This document shows positions 1-7,622 of a DNA stretch of 17,601 nt, in pieces. The DNA comes from Eubacterium sp. UBA4343 (GTDB lineage: Bacteria; Bacillota; Clostridia; Lachnospirales; Lachnospiraceae). The DNA is taken from assembly GCA_002394235.1 (NCBI GenBank), contig DGTF01000055.1, positions 1-17,601 of the forward strand, written 5' to 3'. Made by a program: the position numbers and the translations under genes. A model generated the notes under the pieces. That model worked only from the letters and a program-made list of their open reading frames with translations, had not been told where the DNA came from and ran no database searches. Numbering within the stretch: the first letter of the stretch is position 1; every line of letters starts with the position of its first letter.

Positions 1-74
1 GAAATCGCATCCAGTCTCTTACACACGCTTCGCGCGTGACGATCCTGTCTGCGTTTTCGAAGAGCTTATACACC
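1..74 (-). repeat. Third copy of dispersed palindromic element, cut by the window edge
   Basis: Read on the minus strand from base 74 to base 1, this matches the left half of the element at 4662-4740. It shares the 22-base start TGTATAAGCTCTTCG... (72 down to 51), the GCGAAGC hairpin core (27-33 on this strand as GCTTCGC) and the GCGATTTC end at the window edge. Its inner variable part (TAAGAGACTGGATG) resembles the copy at 4857 more than the one at 4662. Orientation is inverted relative to the other copies. It ends about 30 bp before the hom start codon, so it lies in the hom upstream region. Confidence 0.8.
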
Positions 75-104
75 TACATCAGATGAGAGCGAGGAAGAAT
101 ACAG

Positions 105-1325
105 ATGGTTAATGTTGCCGTTCTGGGTTACGGAACCGTAGGTTCCGGAGTAGTTGAAGTAATCAATACCAACCATGACAGTATCAACAAGAAGGCGGGG
201 GACGAGATCAATATCAAATATGTTCTTGACCTCAGAGATTTTCCGGGAGATCCGGTGGAGAAGGTTCTGGTCCATGATTTCAATGTGATTCTGCAGGACC
301 CGGAGGTAGACATTGTCGTGGAAACCATGGGCGGACTGCACCCTGCTTATGAGTTTACCAAGAGCGCTCTTCTTGCAGGCAAGAGCGTGTGCACATCCAA
401 CAAGGAGCTCGTTGCGACGTATGGCACGGAGCTTCTGAAGATCGCGAAGGAGAAGAGCATTAACTATCTGTTTGAGGCGAGCTGCGGCGGAGGAATTCCG
501 ATTATCCGTCCGCTGAACTCTTCGCTCACAGCGGATGAGATTGATCAGATCACCGGTATTCTGAACGGGACGACAAACTATATCCTGACAAAGATGGGAC
601 GGGACGGATCTGATTTTGATGAGGCTCTCGCGGAGGCGCAGAATAACGGTTACGCGGAGCGCAATCCGGAGGCGGATATTGAGGGATACGATGCCTGCCG
701 GAAGATCGCCATCCTTTCTTCTCTGGCTTACGGACGTCATGTGGATTATCATGACATCTATACGGAGGGAATTACAAAGATCACGGCCGTGGATATGAAG
801 TACGCGCAGGAAATCGGCGCGGCGATCAAGCTTCTGGCGACAAGCTGTAAGGTCGACGATGGTTTCTATGCTATGGTCTGCCCGGGCATGATCAACGAAA
901 GCAGCCCTCTTTACAGCGTGAACGGAGTGTTCAACGCGATTTTCATTCACGGGAATGTTCTCGGTGACGCAATGTTCTACGGCAGCGGCGCGGGAAAGCT
1001 TCCTACAGCCAGCGCGGTTGTGGCGGATGTTGTGGATGAGGCGAAGCATCTTCATCGCAATATAATGATGAACTGGAGCAGCAGAACCCTGAAGCTGTGT
1101 GACGTCAGTACGATGGAGAATTGTTTCTTTGTTCGTGTAAAGGGATCCGTATCAGAAAAAATTGACAAGGTGAATGAGATTTTTGGCAGGGTAGAGCCGA
1201 TCAGTCTGCCGGCAGTGCCCGGCGAGTTCGCCTTTATCACAAAAAAGATGAAGGAATCTGAATTCAAGGCAAAATCGGACCAGATGGGTGAAGAAATCCT
1301 CGGAAGAATCCGTGTATTTTTCTGA
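105..1325 (+). CDS. hom: Homoserine dehydrogenase
   Basis: This cytoplasmic enzyme reduces aspartate semialdehyde to homoserine with NAD(P)H, the branch point to threonine and methionine. The 406-residue protein opens with a Rossmann nucleotide-binding loop GYGTVGSG (about residues 8-15). It has the substrate and family signatures CGGGIPIIRPL and GILNGTTNYIL in the middle. The conserved Asp/Lys pair of the family is visible in DACRK as D196 and K200. The last 75 or so residues look like an ACT-type regulatory domain, which suggests feedback control by threonine; length fits the ACT-containing form. The ATG at 105 follows a purine-rich GAGGAAG ribosome site at a good distance, and no better in-frame start lies upstream. 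No thrB or thrC is in the window. A 129-bp gap with a large hairpin separates it from metG, so co-transcription is uncertain. Confidence 0.95.
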   Translation: MVNVAVLGYGTVGSGVVEVINTNHDSINKKAGDEINIKYVLDLRDFPGDPVEKVLVHDFNVILQDPEVDIVVETMGGLHPAYEFTKSALLAGKSVCTSNKELVATYGTELLKIAKEKSINYLFEASCGGGIPIIRPLNSSLTADEIDQITGILNGTTNYILTKMGRDGSDFDEALAEAQNNGYAERNPEADIEGYDACRKIAILSSLAYGRHVDYHDIYTEGITKITAVDMKYAQEIGAAIKLLATSCKVDDGFYAMVCPGMINESSPLYSVNGVFNAIFIHGNVLGDAMFYGSGAGKLPTASAVVADVVDEAKHLHRNIMMNWSSRTLKLCDVSTMENCFFVRVKGSVSEKIDKVNEIFGRVEPISLPAVPGEFAFITKKMKESEFKAKSDQMGEEILGRIRVFF

Positions 1326-1347
1326 AAAAGAAAGGCCCGGGACAAGG

Positions 1348-1411
1348 TATTCAATGCCACATGAGGTTCGGGAGACGATGGTCTCCCGGTCCTGCATGTG
1401 GCGTTATTCAA
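1348..1411. repeat. 50-bp palindrome flanked by 7-bp direct repeats
   Basis: Bases 1353-1363 pair with 1395-1405 (11 bp, one G-U). AGG 1364-1366 pairs with CCT 1391-1393, and CGGGAGAC 1369-1376 pairs with GTCTCCCG 1381-1388 around a GATG loop, about 22 pairs in all. The identical heptamer TATTCAA lies at 1348-1354 and 1405-1411, just outside and partly overlapping the arms. No T-run follows the hairpin on either strand, so it is not an ordinary intrinsic terminator. It fills the hom-metG gap. It could be a leader or processing structure for metG or a small palindromic insertion. Confidence 0.7.
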
Positions 1412-1454
1412 CAGAGAAGCCGGCTCATCTGTCGGCGGAAGAGGTGATTAGAGA

Positions 1455-3464
1455 ATGGTAAAACATACAGGAGAGAATTATTATATTTCTACGGCTATTG
1501 CATATGCGTCCGGGAAACCTCATATCGGTAATACATATGAGATTGTTCTGGCGGACAGCATCGCGAGATTCCGCAGGATGCAGGGATATCAGGTATATTT
1601 TCAGACCGGTACGGACGAGCACGGCCAGAAGATTGAGAACAAGGCCGAGGAGAAGGGATGTACGCCGCAGCAGTATGTAGATGACGTGGCAGCTGAGATT
1701 CATCGGATCTGGGATCTGATGAATACCTCCTATGACAAGTTCATCCGCACGACAGATGCGTATCACGTCAGACAGGTCCAGAAGATTTTCAAGAAGTTCT
1801 ATGAGCAGGGCGATATCTACAAGGGACATTATGAGGGATGGTACTGTACGCCGTGCGAGTCCTTCTGGACGGATTCCCAGCTGGTGGACGGCAAGTGCCC
1901 GGACTGCGGACGGCCGGTCACACGGGCAAAGGAGGAGGCATATTTCTTCAGAATGAGCAAGTATGCGCCGAGGCTGATTGAGTACATCAATGAACATCCC
2001 GAATTTATTCAGCCGGTATCCAGAAAGAATGAGATGATGAACAACTTCCTGCTTCCGGGGCTTCAGGATCTCTGTGTCTCCAGGACTTCTTTCAAGTGGG
2101 GAATTCCGGTAGACTTTGATGACAAGCATGTCGTATATGTATGGCTGGACGCGCTGACGAACTATATCACCGGTCTCGGCTATGACGCCGACGGGAACAG
2201 CAGCGAGCAGTACAGGAAGTTCTGGCCGGCGGATCTTCATCTGGTCGGAAAGGATATCATCCGTTTCCATACGATATACTGGCCGATCTTCCTGATGGCG
2301 CTGGGCGAGCCGCTCCCGAAGCAGGTATTCGGACATCCATGGCTGATCCAGGCAGACGGCAAGATGAGCAAGTCAAAGGGCAATGTGATCTATGCGGATG
2401 ATCTGGTCAATCTCTTCGGAGTTGATGCGGTACGGTATTTTGTTCTTCATGAGATGCCGTTCGAGAATGACGGTGTCATCAGCTGGGAGCTGATGGTGGA
2501 ACGCCTCAATTCTGATCTTGCGAATACGCTTGGCAATCTGGTAAATCGTACGATTTCCATGTCAAATAAATATTTCGGCGGAATTGTCGAGAACAAAAAC
2601 GTGAATGATCCCGTGGACGATCAGCTGAAGGCGGTTGTCACAGAGACTGCGGGCAAGGTCGAGGAAAAGATGAAGGGACTTCACGTCGCGGATTCGATTA
2701 CGGAGATTTTTGCGCTCTTCAAGCGCTGCAATAAATACATTGATGAAACAATGCCATGGGCACTCGCCAAGGATGAGACAAAGAAGGACAGGCTGGCGAC
2801 AGTTCTGTACAATCTCGCGGAGAGCATTACCATAGGAGCATCACTTCTTGAGCCGTATATGCCGGAAACGACGGAGCGGATTCTGAAACAGCTCAATACC
2901 GGGAAGAGAGACTATGCAGATGCCGACAAATTCGGACTGTATAAGAGCGGCACAAAGGTGACGGAAGAGCCGGAGATTCTGTTTGCCAGACAGGATCTGA
3001 AGGATGTCATGGAAAAGGTAGAGGAGATCCGTAAAGGACAGAAGAACGCGTCCGGAGAGGCTGCACAGAGCGGTACGGCCGGCGAAGCGGCTGATGCAGC
3101 AGGAGAAGAGAAGACGGAGATCCACGTTGAGCCGAAGGCGGAGATCACCTATGATGATTTTGCGAAGATGCAGTTCGCGGTAGGTGAGGTTCTTGAGTGC
3201 AGAGAGGTTCCGAAATCAAAGAAGCTTCTGGTGTCTCAGATTAAATTCGGTGACCAGACCCGTCAGATCGTTTCCGGAATCAAGAAATGGTATAAGCCGG
3301 AGGAGATGGTCGGCAAGAAGGTAATGTGTCTGATTAATCTGAAGCCGGCGAAGCTTGCCGGTCTGGAGTCGCAGGGCATGATTCTCGCCGCGGAAGACAG
3401 TGAGGGAAATGTGACCCTGATGACACCTGAGAAAGATATGCCGTCGGGCTCCGGGATTTCATAA
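1455..3464 (+). CDS. metG: Methionyl-tRNA synthetase with C-terminal tRNA-binding domain
   Basis: This class I aminoacyl-tRNA synthetase charges tRNA-Met with methionine in the cytoplasm. The 669-residue protein has the HIGH-type motif HIGN at residues 23-26 and KMSKS at 303-307. A four-cysteine zinc knuckle (C131, C134, C148, C151, pattern CxxC-x13-CxxC) sits in the connective insertion. An anticodon-binding helical region follows. A low-complexity Ala/Gly/Glu linker (about 530-560) leads to an OB-fold tRNA-binding domain of the Trbp111/EMAP type (about 564-669), which in this family mediates dimerisation and tRNA binding. The ATG at 1455 has a GAGGTG site just upstream. The gene next to it encodes a TatD nuclease, the same order as metS-yabD in Bacillus. 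The 129-bp leader is too short for a T-box and shows no T-box core. Confidence 0.97.
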   Translation: MVKHTGENYYISTAIAYASGKPHIGNTYEIVLADSIARFRRMQGYQVYFQTGTDEHGQKIENKAEEKGCTPQQYVDDVAAEIHRIWDLMNTSYDKFIRTTDAYHVRQVQKIFKKFYEQGDIYKGHYEGWYCTPCESFWTDSQLVDGKCPDCGRPVTRAKEEAYFFRMSKYAPRLIEYINEHPEFIQPVSRKNEMMNNFLLPGLQDLCVSRTSFKWGIPVDFDDKHVVYVWLDALTNYITGLGYDADGNSSEQYRKFWPADLHLVGKDIIRFHTIYWPIFLMALGEPLPKQVFGHPWLIQADGKMSKSKGNVIYADDLVNLFGVDAVRYFVLHEMPFENDGVISWELMVERLNSDLANTLGNLVNRTISMSNKYFGGIVENKNVNDPVDDQLKAVVTETAGKVEEKMKGLHVADSITEIFALFKRCNKYIDETMPWALAKDETKKDRLATVLYNLAESITIGASLLEPYMPETTERILKQLNTGKRDYADADKFGLYKSGTKVTEEPEILFARQDLKDVMEKVEEIRKGQKNASGEAAQSGTAGEAADAAGEEKTEIHVEPKAEITYDDFAKMQFAVGEVLECREVPKSKKLLVSQIKFGDQTRQIVSGIKKWYKPEEMVGKKVMCLINLKPAKLAGLESQGMILAAEDSEGNVTLMTPEKDMPSGSGIS

Positions 3465-3485
3465 ATAAAATTTTTTAGAGAAAAT

Positions 3486-3542
3486 GCCGTTATATAGCGG
3501 CTGGGTGATACGGAAGACTGCAGCAGGTGTGTTGCAGTCTTC
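3486..3542 (+). other. Two hairpins downstream of metG
   Basis: A small inverted repeat GCCG...CGGC lies at 3486-3501. A perfect 10-bp inverted repeat pairs GAAGACTGCA (3513-3522) with TGCAGTCTTC (3533-3542) around a 10-base loop. No T-run follows either hairpin, so termination after metG is not proven. They may instead belong to the repeat-rich filler between metG and tatD. Confidence 0.45.
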
Positions 3543-3550
3543 TGCCATAT

Positions 3551-3670
3551 AAGGGGGCTGTGCGAACGTGTTGCCCGGGACCAAACGTATAAGGGCGGAT
3601 GCAGGAACGCGTTGCCCGGGACAAAACATTAAGGGCGGTTGTGCGAATGCGCAGCTCACGACAAACCCTA
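3551..3670. repeat. Three tandem 40-bp imperfect repeats
   Basis: Units start at 3551, 3591 and 3631, each with AAGGG, an exact 40-bp period. The first two share GTTGCCCGGGAC near their ends; the third has diverged there but keeps GACAAA. No open reading frame of note runs through them. They occupy about half of the metG-tatD gap and stop about 58 bp before the tatD start codon. Confidence 0.75.
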
Positions 3671-3727
3671 TCAGCAGTATGTGACGATGTTTACAGCATG
3701 GACTTTTACCATGTGAGGTGATGAAGA

Positions 3728-4495
3728 ATGATATTTGATACACATGCGCATTACGAGGATGAAGCTTTTGATGAGGACAGAGATGAGATGATCCGGACCC
3801 TTCCGGATTATCATGTCGGACGATTCGTCAACGTGGCCTCCGACTGGTCCAGTCTGGAAAAAACGCGAAAGATAGCGGAGAATTATACAGATGCCTTTGC
3901 CGCATTTGGTCTGCACCCGGACAACGTCGGGGAGCTGAATGAGGAACGGGTAAAAGAACTGGAAGAATATCTGCGCTTTCCGAAGTGCGTGGCTGTGGGA
4001 GAGATCGGACTGGATTATCACTGGAACAAGGATAACCGGGAGGAGCAGATCTACTGGTTCAGAAGGCAGCTGGAAGTGGCGAGAAGTCACAGGCTTCCGG
4101 TAATCATTCACAGCAGAGACGCTGCACAGGATACGATGAATATTGCCCGGGAGGAGAACCTGGGAGAGATCGGCGGTGTGATTCACTGCTATGCGTATTC
4201 TGTCGAACAGGCGATGGAATATACAGAGATGGGGATGTATCTGGGAATCGGGGGTGTGGTCACGTTCAAAAATGCCAGACGTCTGAAGGAAACGGTGCAG
4301 GCAGTTCCTCTGTCACATCTCGTTCTGGAGACTGACTGCCCGTATCTTGCGCCGGAGCCGAACCGGGGAAGCAGGAACAGTTCCCGGAATCTCCGGTATG
4401 TGGTGCGTGCGATCGCGGATCTGAAAGGGATAACAGCGGAGGAAGTCGAGCAGACAACCTGGGAGAATGCCTGCAGAATGTACCGGTTGCAGTAA
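3728..4495 (+). CDS. tatD: TatD-family metal-dependent deoxyribonuclease (YabD-like)
   Basis: This is a TIM-barrel hydrolase of the TatD family, which act as divalent-metal DNases with 3'-5' exonuclease activity linked to DNA repair or degradation. The 255-residue protein has all expected metal ligands: HAH at residues 6-8, E92 in GEIGLDYH, H128 in IHSRDA, H153 in VIHCY and D203 in ETDCPYLAP. Length is typical. GAGGTG at about 3715 gives the ATG at 3728 a good ribosome site. The gene follows metG as yabD follows metS in Bacillus, which supports a YabD-type assignment. The rnmV and ksgA genes that usually come next in Firmicutes are not here; a repeat-filled gap and glgB follow instead. The precise substrate is not visible from sequence. 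Confidence 0.93.
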   Translation: MIFDTHAHYEDEAFDEDRDEMIRTLPDYHVGRFVNVASDWSSLEKTRKIAENYTDAFAAFGLHPDNVGELNEERVKELEEYLRFPKCVAVGEIGLDYHWNKDNREEQIYWFRRQLEVARSHRLPVIIHSRDAAQDTMNIAREENLGEIGGVIHCYAYSVEQAMEYTEMGMYLGIGGVVTFKNARRLKETVQAVPLSHLVLETDCPYLAPEPNRGSRNSSRNLRYVVRAIADLKGITAEEVEQTTWENACRMYRLQ

Positions 4496-4661
4496 GCCTG
4501 ACCTGAAGAACTGAGATATTGCAATTGGGATTATCGGAGGCATTACAAAATGTATCGGATGCAATAGGGCGGATTAGGAAGATGACGGAAGAAAACCGGG
4601 CCCTCATTTGTGTAATTTTCCATATTTTTCTATACGAATCCAAATCTTTTTGTGATATTAT

Positions 4662-4843
4662 GACTGTATAAGCTCTTCGAAAACGCCGGGCGGACCTTCA
4701 CACGCGAAGCGTGTGAAAGGGACGAGAGGCGATTTCGAAGGCAACAAGCAAAAGCACGAAGAGACGCGAAGCGGCGCGGGAGTGCTTTTGCTTGTGGGAT
4801 TGCGGGAGTGCGAAGCACGGAGCAATCCGCAGCTTATACAGTC
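4662..4843. repeat. Nested-palindrome element with 13-bp terminal inverted repeats (copy 1)
   Basis: Perfect inverted repeats bound the element: GACTGTATAAGCT (4662-4674) and AGCTTATACAGTC (4831-4843). Inside are three consecutive stem-loops. The first pairs 4675-4687 with 4728-4740 (one A-A mismatch) and contains CACACGC-GAA-GCGTGTG (4699-4715). The second pairs ACAAGCAAAAGCAC (4744-4757) with its exact complement at 4782-4795. The third pairs GGATTGC (4797-4803) with GCAATCC (4822-4828) and encloses GTGC-GAA-GCAC. The heptamer GCGAAGC occurs three times (4704, 4766, 4810). It resembles a miniature transposable or REP-like element, but no target duplication is evident. The 4496-5042 gap contains no convincing gene. 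Confidence 0.8.
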
Positions 4844-4856
4844 AGGAAAAGAGGAA

Positions 4857-4984
4857 AGCTCAACGAAAACGCCGGGCGGACCTTCACGCGCGAAGCGTGT
4901 GTAAGAGACTGTATGCGATTTCGAAGGCAACAAGGAAAAGCACGAAGAGACGCGAAGCGGTTAAAGGGACGAGAGGACATTTTT
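4857..4984. repeat. Partial second copy of the palindromic element
   Basis: Bases 4857-4960 match 4671-4774 over 104 bp without gaps, with about 10 differences. The copy lacks the flanking 13-bp inverted repeats and stops inside the second stem-loop. It then continues with AAAGGGACGAGAGG (4963-4976), which is a duplicate of 4716-4729 in copy 1, and a short T-run (4979-4984). The units therefore look modular. GCGAAGC appears at 4890 and 4952. The end lies about 60 bp before the glgB start. Confidence 0.78.
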
Positions 4985-5042
4985 TATAGAGAATAGAGAC
5001 AGCAATTCCATAGAAAATAGCATCCGTATAAAGGAGAGGGAA

Positions 5043-7241
5043 ATGGCAAGAAAAAGCATCGGGGAAGAAAAGAAAAGCGAGACCGTGGAGAAGGCGGCGT
5101 CTGCAGTGAAAGAGGCTTCCGGAAAGGCTGCCAGGGCAGCGAAGGAGGCATCGGATATCGCGTCGAGGGCGATGAAGGATGCAACGGAAAAGGCAGGCAA
5201 AAATGCGGCTGCTACCGTAAATTCAGTGAAGAAAAATGTGAAAAGATCGGTGGCGAAGGCACAGTCGGGAAAGATTGTGGATGAACCGGAGATTTCCGGG
5301 AAATCCGAAAAAACAGAAGAGTCTTCGGAAAACAAGGTTAAACAGGACCCGCATATTTTTTCTGATCTGGATTCCTATCTGTTCGGTCAGGCGACTCACT
5401 ATGATCTGTACAAGAAGATGGGTGCGCACACAGCGCGGCTCAATGGCGAGAACGGAACGTGGTTCACATTATGGGCGCCGAATGCGGTCGCAGTATATGT
5501 GATCGGAGAGTTTAACAGCTGGGATGAGAATGCGAATCCCATGAAGAAGATCGAAGATCAGGGAATCTGGGAGATCTTTATCCCGGGAGCGGCAGTGGGT
5601 CAGCTCTACAAATATCTGATCATCTCGAAGAACAATCAGAAGCTGTACAAAGCGGATCCGTACGGGAACTGGGCGGAGCTTCGTCCGGGAACGGCTTCGA
5701 GAATAGCGGATTTGAGCTATCGGTGGGGTGATGCGGCATGGATCCGCAACAGGCAGAACCTTGTGCCGGAAACGGCTGCTCTGTCGATCTACGAGGTGCA
5801 TCCCGGGTCCTGGATGAAGCATCCATACAGTGAGGAAAATCCGGAAGGGTTTTATACCTACCGGGAATTTGCGAAGCGGATCGTCGAGTATGTGAAGGAC
5901 ATGGGATATACCCACGTCGAGCTTATGGGCATAGCCGAGCATCCGCTCGATCAGTCCTGGGGATACCAGGTGACAGGATATTACGCACCGACTTCCCGCT
6001 ACGGGGCGCCGGCTGATTTCAAGTATCTGGTGGATTATCTTCACCGCAACAAGATCGGTGTAATTCTGGACTGGGTACCCGCGCATTTCCCGAAAAACGC
6101 CGAGGGACTCGCGAATTTTGACGGCGATGCCGTATACGAGCATGCGGACCCGAGACAGGGAGAGCATCCGGACTGGGGCACCAAGATCTTTAACTACGGC
6201 CGTCCGGAGGTGAAGAATTTCCTGCTTGCGAATGCGCTTTACTGGGTGGAGGAGTTCCATGTGGACGGCCTGAGGGTGGACGCGGTTGCCTCTATGCTGT
6301 ACCTGGACTACGGCAGAAAGGACGGAGAGTGGATCGCCAATAAATACGGGGACAACAAGAACCTCGAGGCGATTGAATTTTTCAAACATCTGAACACGCT
6401 TGTGCCCGGTCGGAATCCGGGCGTCATGATGATCGCCGAGGAGTCGACCGCGTGGCCGAAGGTGACCGGAAAGGTGGAGGACGGCGGCCTCGGGTTTACC
6501 TACAAGTGGAACATGGGCTGGATGCATGATTTTCTTGAGTACATGAAGCTGGATCCGTATTTCCGCAAGTTCAACCACAACAAGATGACCTTCGCGATGA
6601 CCTATGCGTTCAGCGAAAGATACATCCTGGTTCTCTCACACGATGAAGTGGTTCATCTGAAATGCTCGATGATCAACAAGATGCCGGGACAGGACGACGA
6701 GAAGTTCCAGAATCTCAAGGTCGGTTATACCTTCATGTTCGGCCATCCGGGCAAAAAGCTGCTGTTCATGGGTCAGGATTTCGGACAGTACAGAGAGTGG
6801 AGCGAGGAGAGGGAGCTGGACTGGTTCCTTCTGGAGGACAAAAAGAATGAGCATCTGCAGGCCTATGTGCGGGATCTGCTGAATATGTACCGGAAATATC
6901 CTGCCCTTTACGCAAATGACAAGGGCTATGAGGGATTTGAATGGATGAACGCGGACGACTGCGACCGGAGCATCTTCAGCTTTGTGAGATGGTCGCCGAC
7001 GAAGAGAAACAATCTTCTCTTTGTCATCAATTTCACGCCGGTGGAGCGCGCGGACTATATGTGCGGCGTGCCGAAGGCCGGGAATTACACGCTGATTCTC
7101 GACAGCAAATGCGAGAAGTACGGAGGGGATCACAAGGTTCCGCTCAAATACAAGGCCGAGGAGGGCGAATGCGACGGGCAGAAGCTTCACATCGCCTACG
7201 AGCTTCCGGCTTACGGAGCCGCAGTATTCAAATTCAACTGA
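5043..7241 (+). CDS. glgB: 1,4-alpha-glucan branching enzyme with Ala/Lys-rich N-terminal extension
   Basis: This GH13 enzyme moves glucan segments to form alpha-1,6 branches in glycogen. After residue 107 or so the protein follows GlgB: a CBM48 domain (about 125-220, with FTLWAPNA and GEFNSWD), then the catalytic barrel. Expected catalytic residues are present: nucleophile D413 in GLRVDAV, acid/base E466 in MIAEES, and D534 in LSHDEVVH. At 732 residues it is about 100 longer than short GlgB forms such as that of Bacillus. The excess is an N-terminal stretch of five 11-residue repeats (16-70) rich in Ala and Lys, followed by an acidic/Ser-rich linker. GGAGAGG sits just before the ATG at 5043, and the extension is in frame with no internal start having a better ribosome site. 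No other glycogen gene is in the window. Confidence 0.95.
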   Translation: MARKSIGEEKKSETVEKAASAVKEASGKAARAAKEASDIASRAMKDATEKAGKNAAATVNSVKKNVKRSVAKAQSGKIVDEPEISGKSEKTEESSENKVKQDPHIFSDLDSYLFGQATHYDLYKKMGAHTARLNGENGTWFTLWAPNAVAVYVIGEFNSWDENANPMKKIEDQGIWEIFIPGAAVGQLYKYLIISKNNQKLYKADPYGNWAELRPGTASRIADLSYRWGDAAWIRNRQNLVPETAALSIYEVHPGSWMKHPYSEENPEGFYTYREFAKRIVEYVKDMGYTHVELMGIAEHPLDQSWGYQVTGYYAPTSRYGAPADFKYLVDYLHRNKIGVILDWVPAHFPKNAEGLANFDGDAVYEHADPRQGEHPDWGTKIFNYGRPEVKNFLLANALYWVEEFHVDGLRVDAVASMLYLDYGRKDGEWIANKYGDNKNLEAIEFFKHLNTLVPGRNPGVMMIAEESTAWPKVTGKVEDGGLGFTYKWNMGWMHDFLEYMKLDPYFRKFNHNKMTFAMTYAFSERYILVLSHDEVVHLKCSMINKMPGQDDEKFQNLKVGYTFMFGHPGKKLLFMGQDFGQYREWSEERELDWFLLEDKKNEHLQAYVRDLLNMYRKYPALYANDKGYEGFEWMNADDCDRSIFSFVRWSPTKRNNLLFVINFTPVERADYMCGVPKAGNYTLILDSKCEKYGGDHKVPLKYKAEEGECDGQKLHIAYELPAYGAAVFKFN

Positions 7242-7354
7242 CAGACTGTGTAAAATTTTGCAATATATGCATGCAGCATATACTGCGGGAGTATCTATTA
7301 ACTTTTGGAATGAATCGCTTCCTTTCTGCGATAGCTTAATTTTAAGGTGATTGT

Positions 7355-7606
7355 ATGTTTGGGAAAAGAGAACTATTTTTAACATATGATACGATAGAAT
7401 TGCAAAATATTACCAGAAAGCTTAATAGTGCTAAGATTAGATATGAGATAAAAAGTAGCGATTTTGGAAGGTCTAACAGAGGTTCTGGATTGCTGGGCAA
7501 CTTTGGTGAAAATCCGAACCAAAAAATCATGTACTATGTTTATGTGAAAAAAGATGACTATGATTTTGCAAAATCTGTGATAGACGATGTTTTAAAGGGA
7601 GTTTAG
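7355..7606 (+). CDS. Small AT-rich protein of unknown function, DUF2007-like
   Basis: I do not recognise a firm function. The 83-residue protein is soluble-looking and has no signal peptide. Its pattern (a start like FGKRELFLTYD, a middle region with Gly and Ser, and an end YYVYVKKDDYDFAKSVIDDVL) recalls small clostridial proteins related to the DUF2007 'putative signal transducing protein' fold; this is a weak resemblance. TAAGGTGA (7343-7350) just upstream of ATG 7355 is a good ribosome site. The gene and its flanks are clearly richer in A+T than the neighbours, and many codons end in A or T, which points to separate origin. It stands alone between glgB and the phosphate transporter, with a small AT-rich inverted repeat after its stop. 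Confidence 0.7.
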   Translation: MFGKRELFLTYDTIELQNITRKLNSAKIRYEIKSSDFGRSNRGSGLLGNFGENPNQKIMYYVYVKKDDYDFAKSVIDDVLKGV

Positions 7607-7622
7607 AAGATTGCTTTTGTTA

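Noticed and set aside
1326..1454. T-box riboswitch ahead of metG
   Set aside because: The gap is only 129 bp, and I see no GGTGG-type T-box core or antiterminator, and no T-run after the hairpin.
3513..3542. Intrinsic terminator of metG
   Set aside because: The 10-bp hairpin is good but is followed by TGCCATATAAGG instead of a T-run.
3551..3670. CRISPR array
   Set aside because: The 40-bp units follow each other directly with no unique spacers, and there are no cas genes. The same applies to the arrays at 13385, 14776 and 16517.
3661..3676. Match CAAACCCTATCAG shared with the IS200-like element at about 17579
   Set aside because: A 13-14 base match is expected about once by chance in a window this size, and the flanks do not agree.
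4543..4568. Remnant duplicate of the tatD 3' end (AATGTATCGGATGCAATAG resembles the true end)
   Set aside because: Similarity is limited to about 20 bases at a 72-bp offset and does not extend upstream, so chance is likely.
4713..4996. Overlapping plus-strand frames of 62-65 codons in the palindromic repeats
   Set aside because: They run through inverted repeats in several frames at once and lack ribosome sites; they are by-products of the repeat sequence.
5469..6578. Long minus-strand open frame (369 codons) opposite glgB
   Set aside because: It lies wholly inside a well-supported gene, has no ribosome site of note, and its translation is a mix of Arg/His/Leu typical of antisense shadow frames. 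The same holds for the long minus frames at 66-1055, 1425-2336, 8069-8989, 8996-9973 and 13318-14301.
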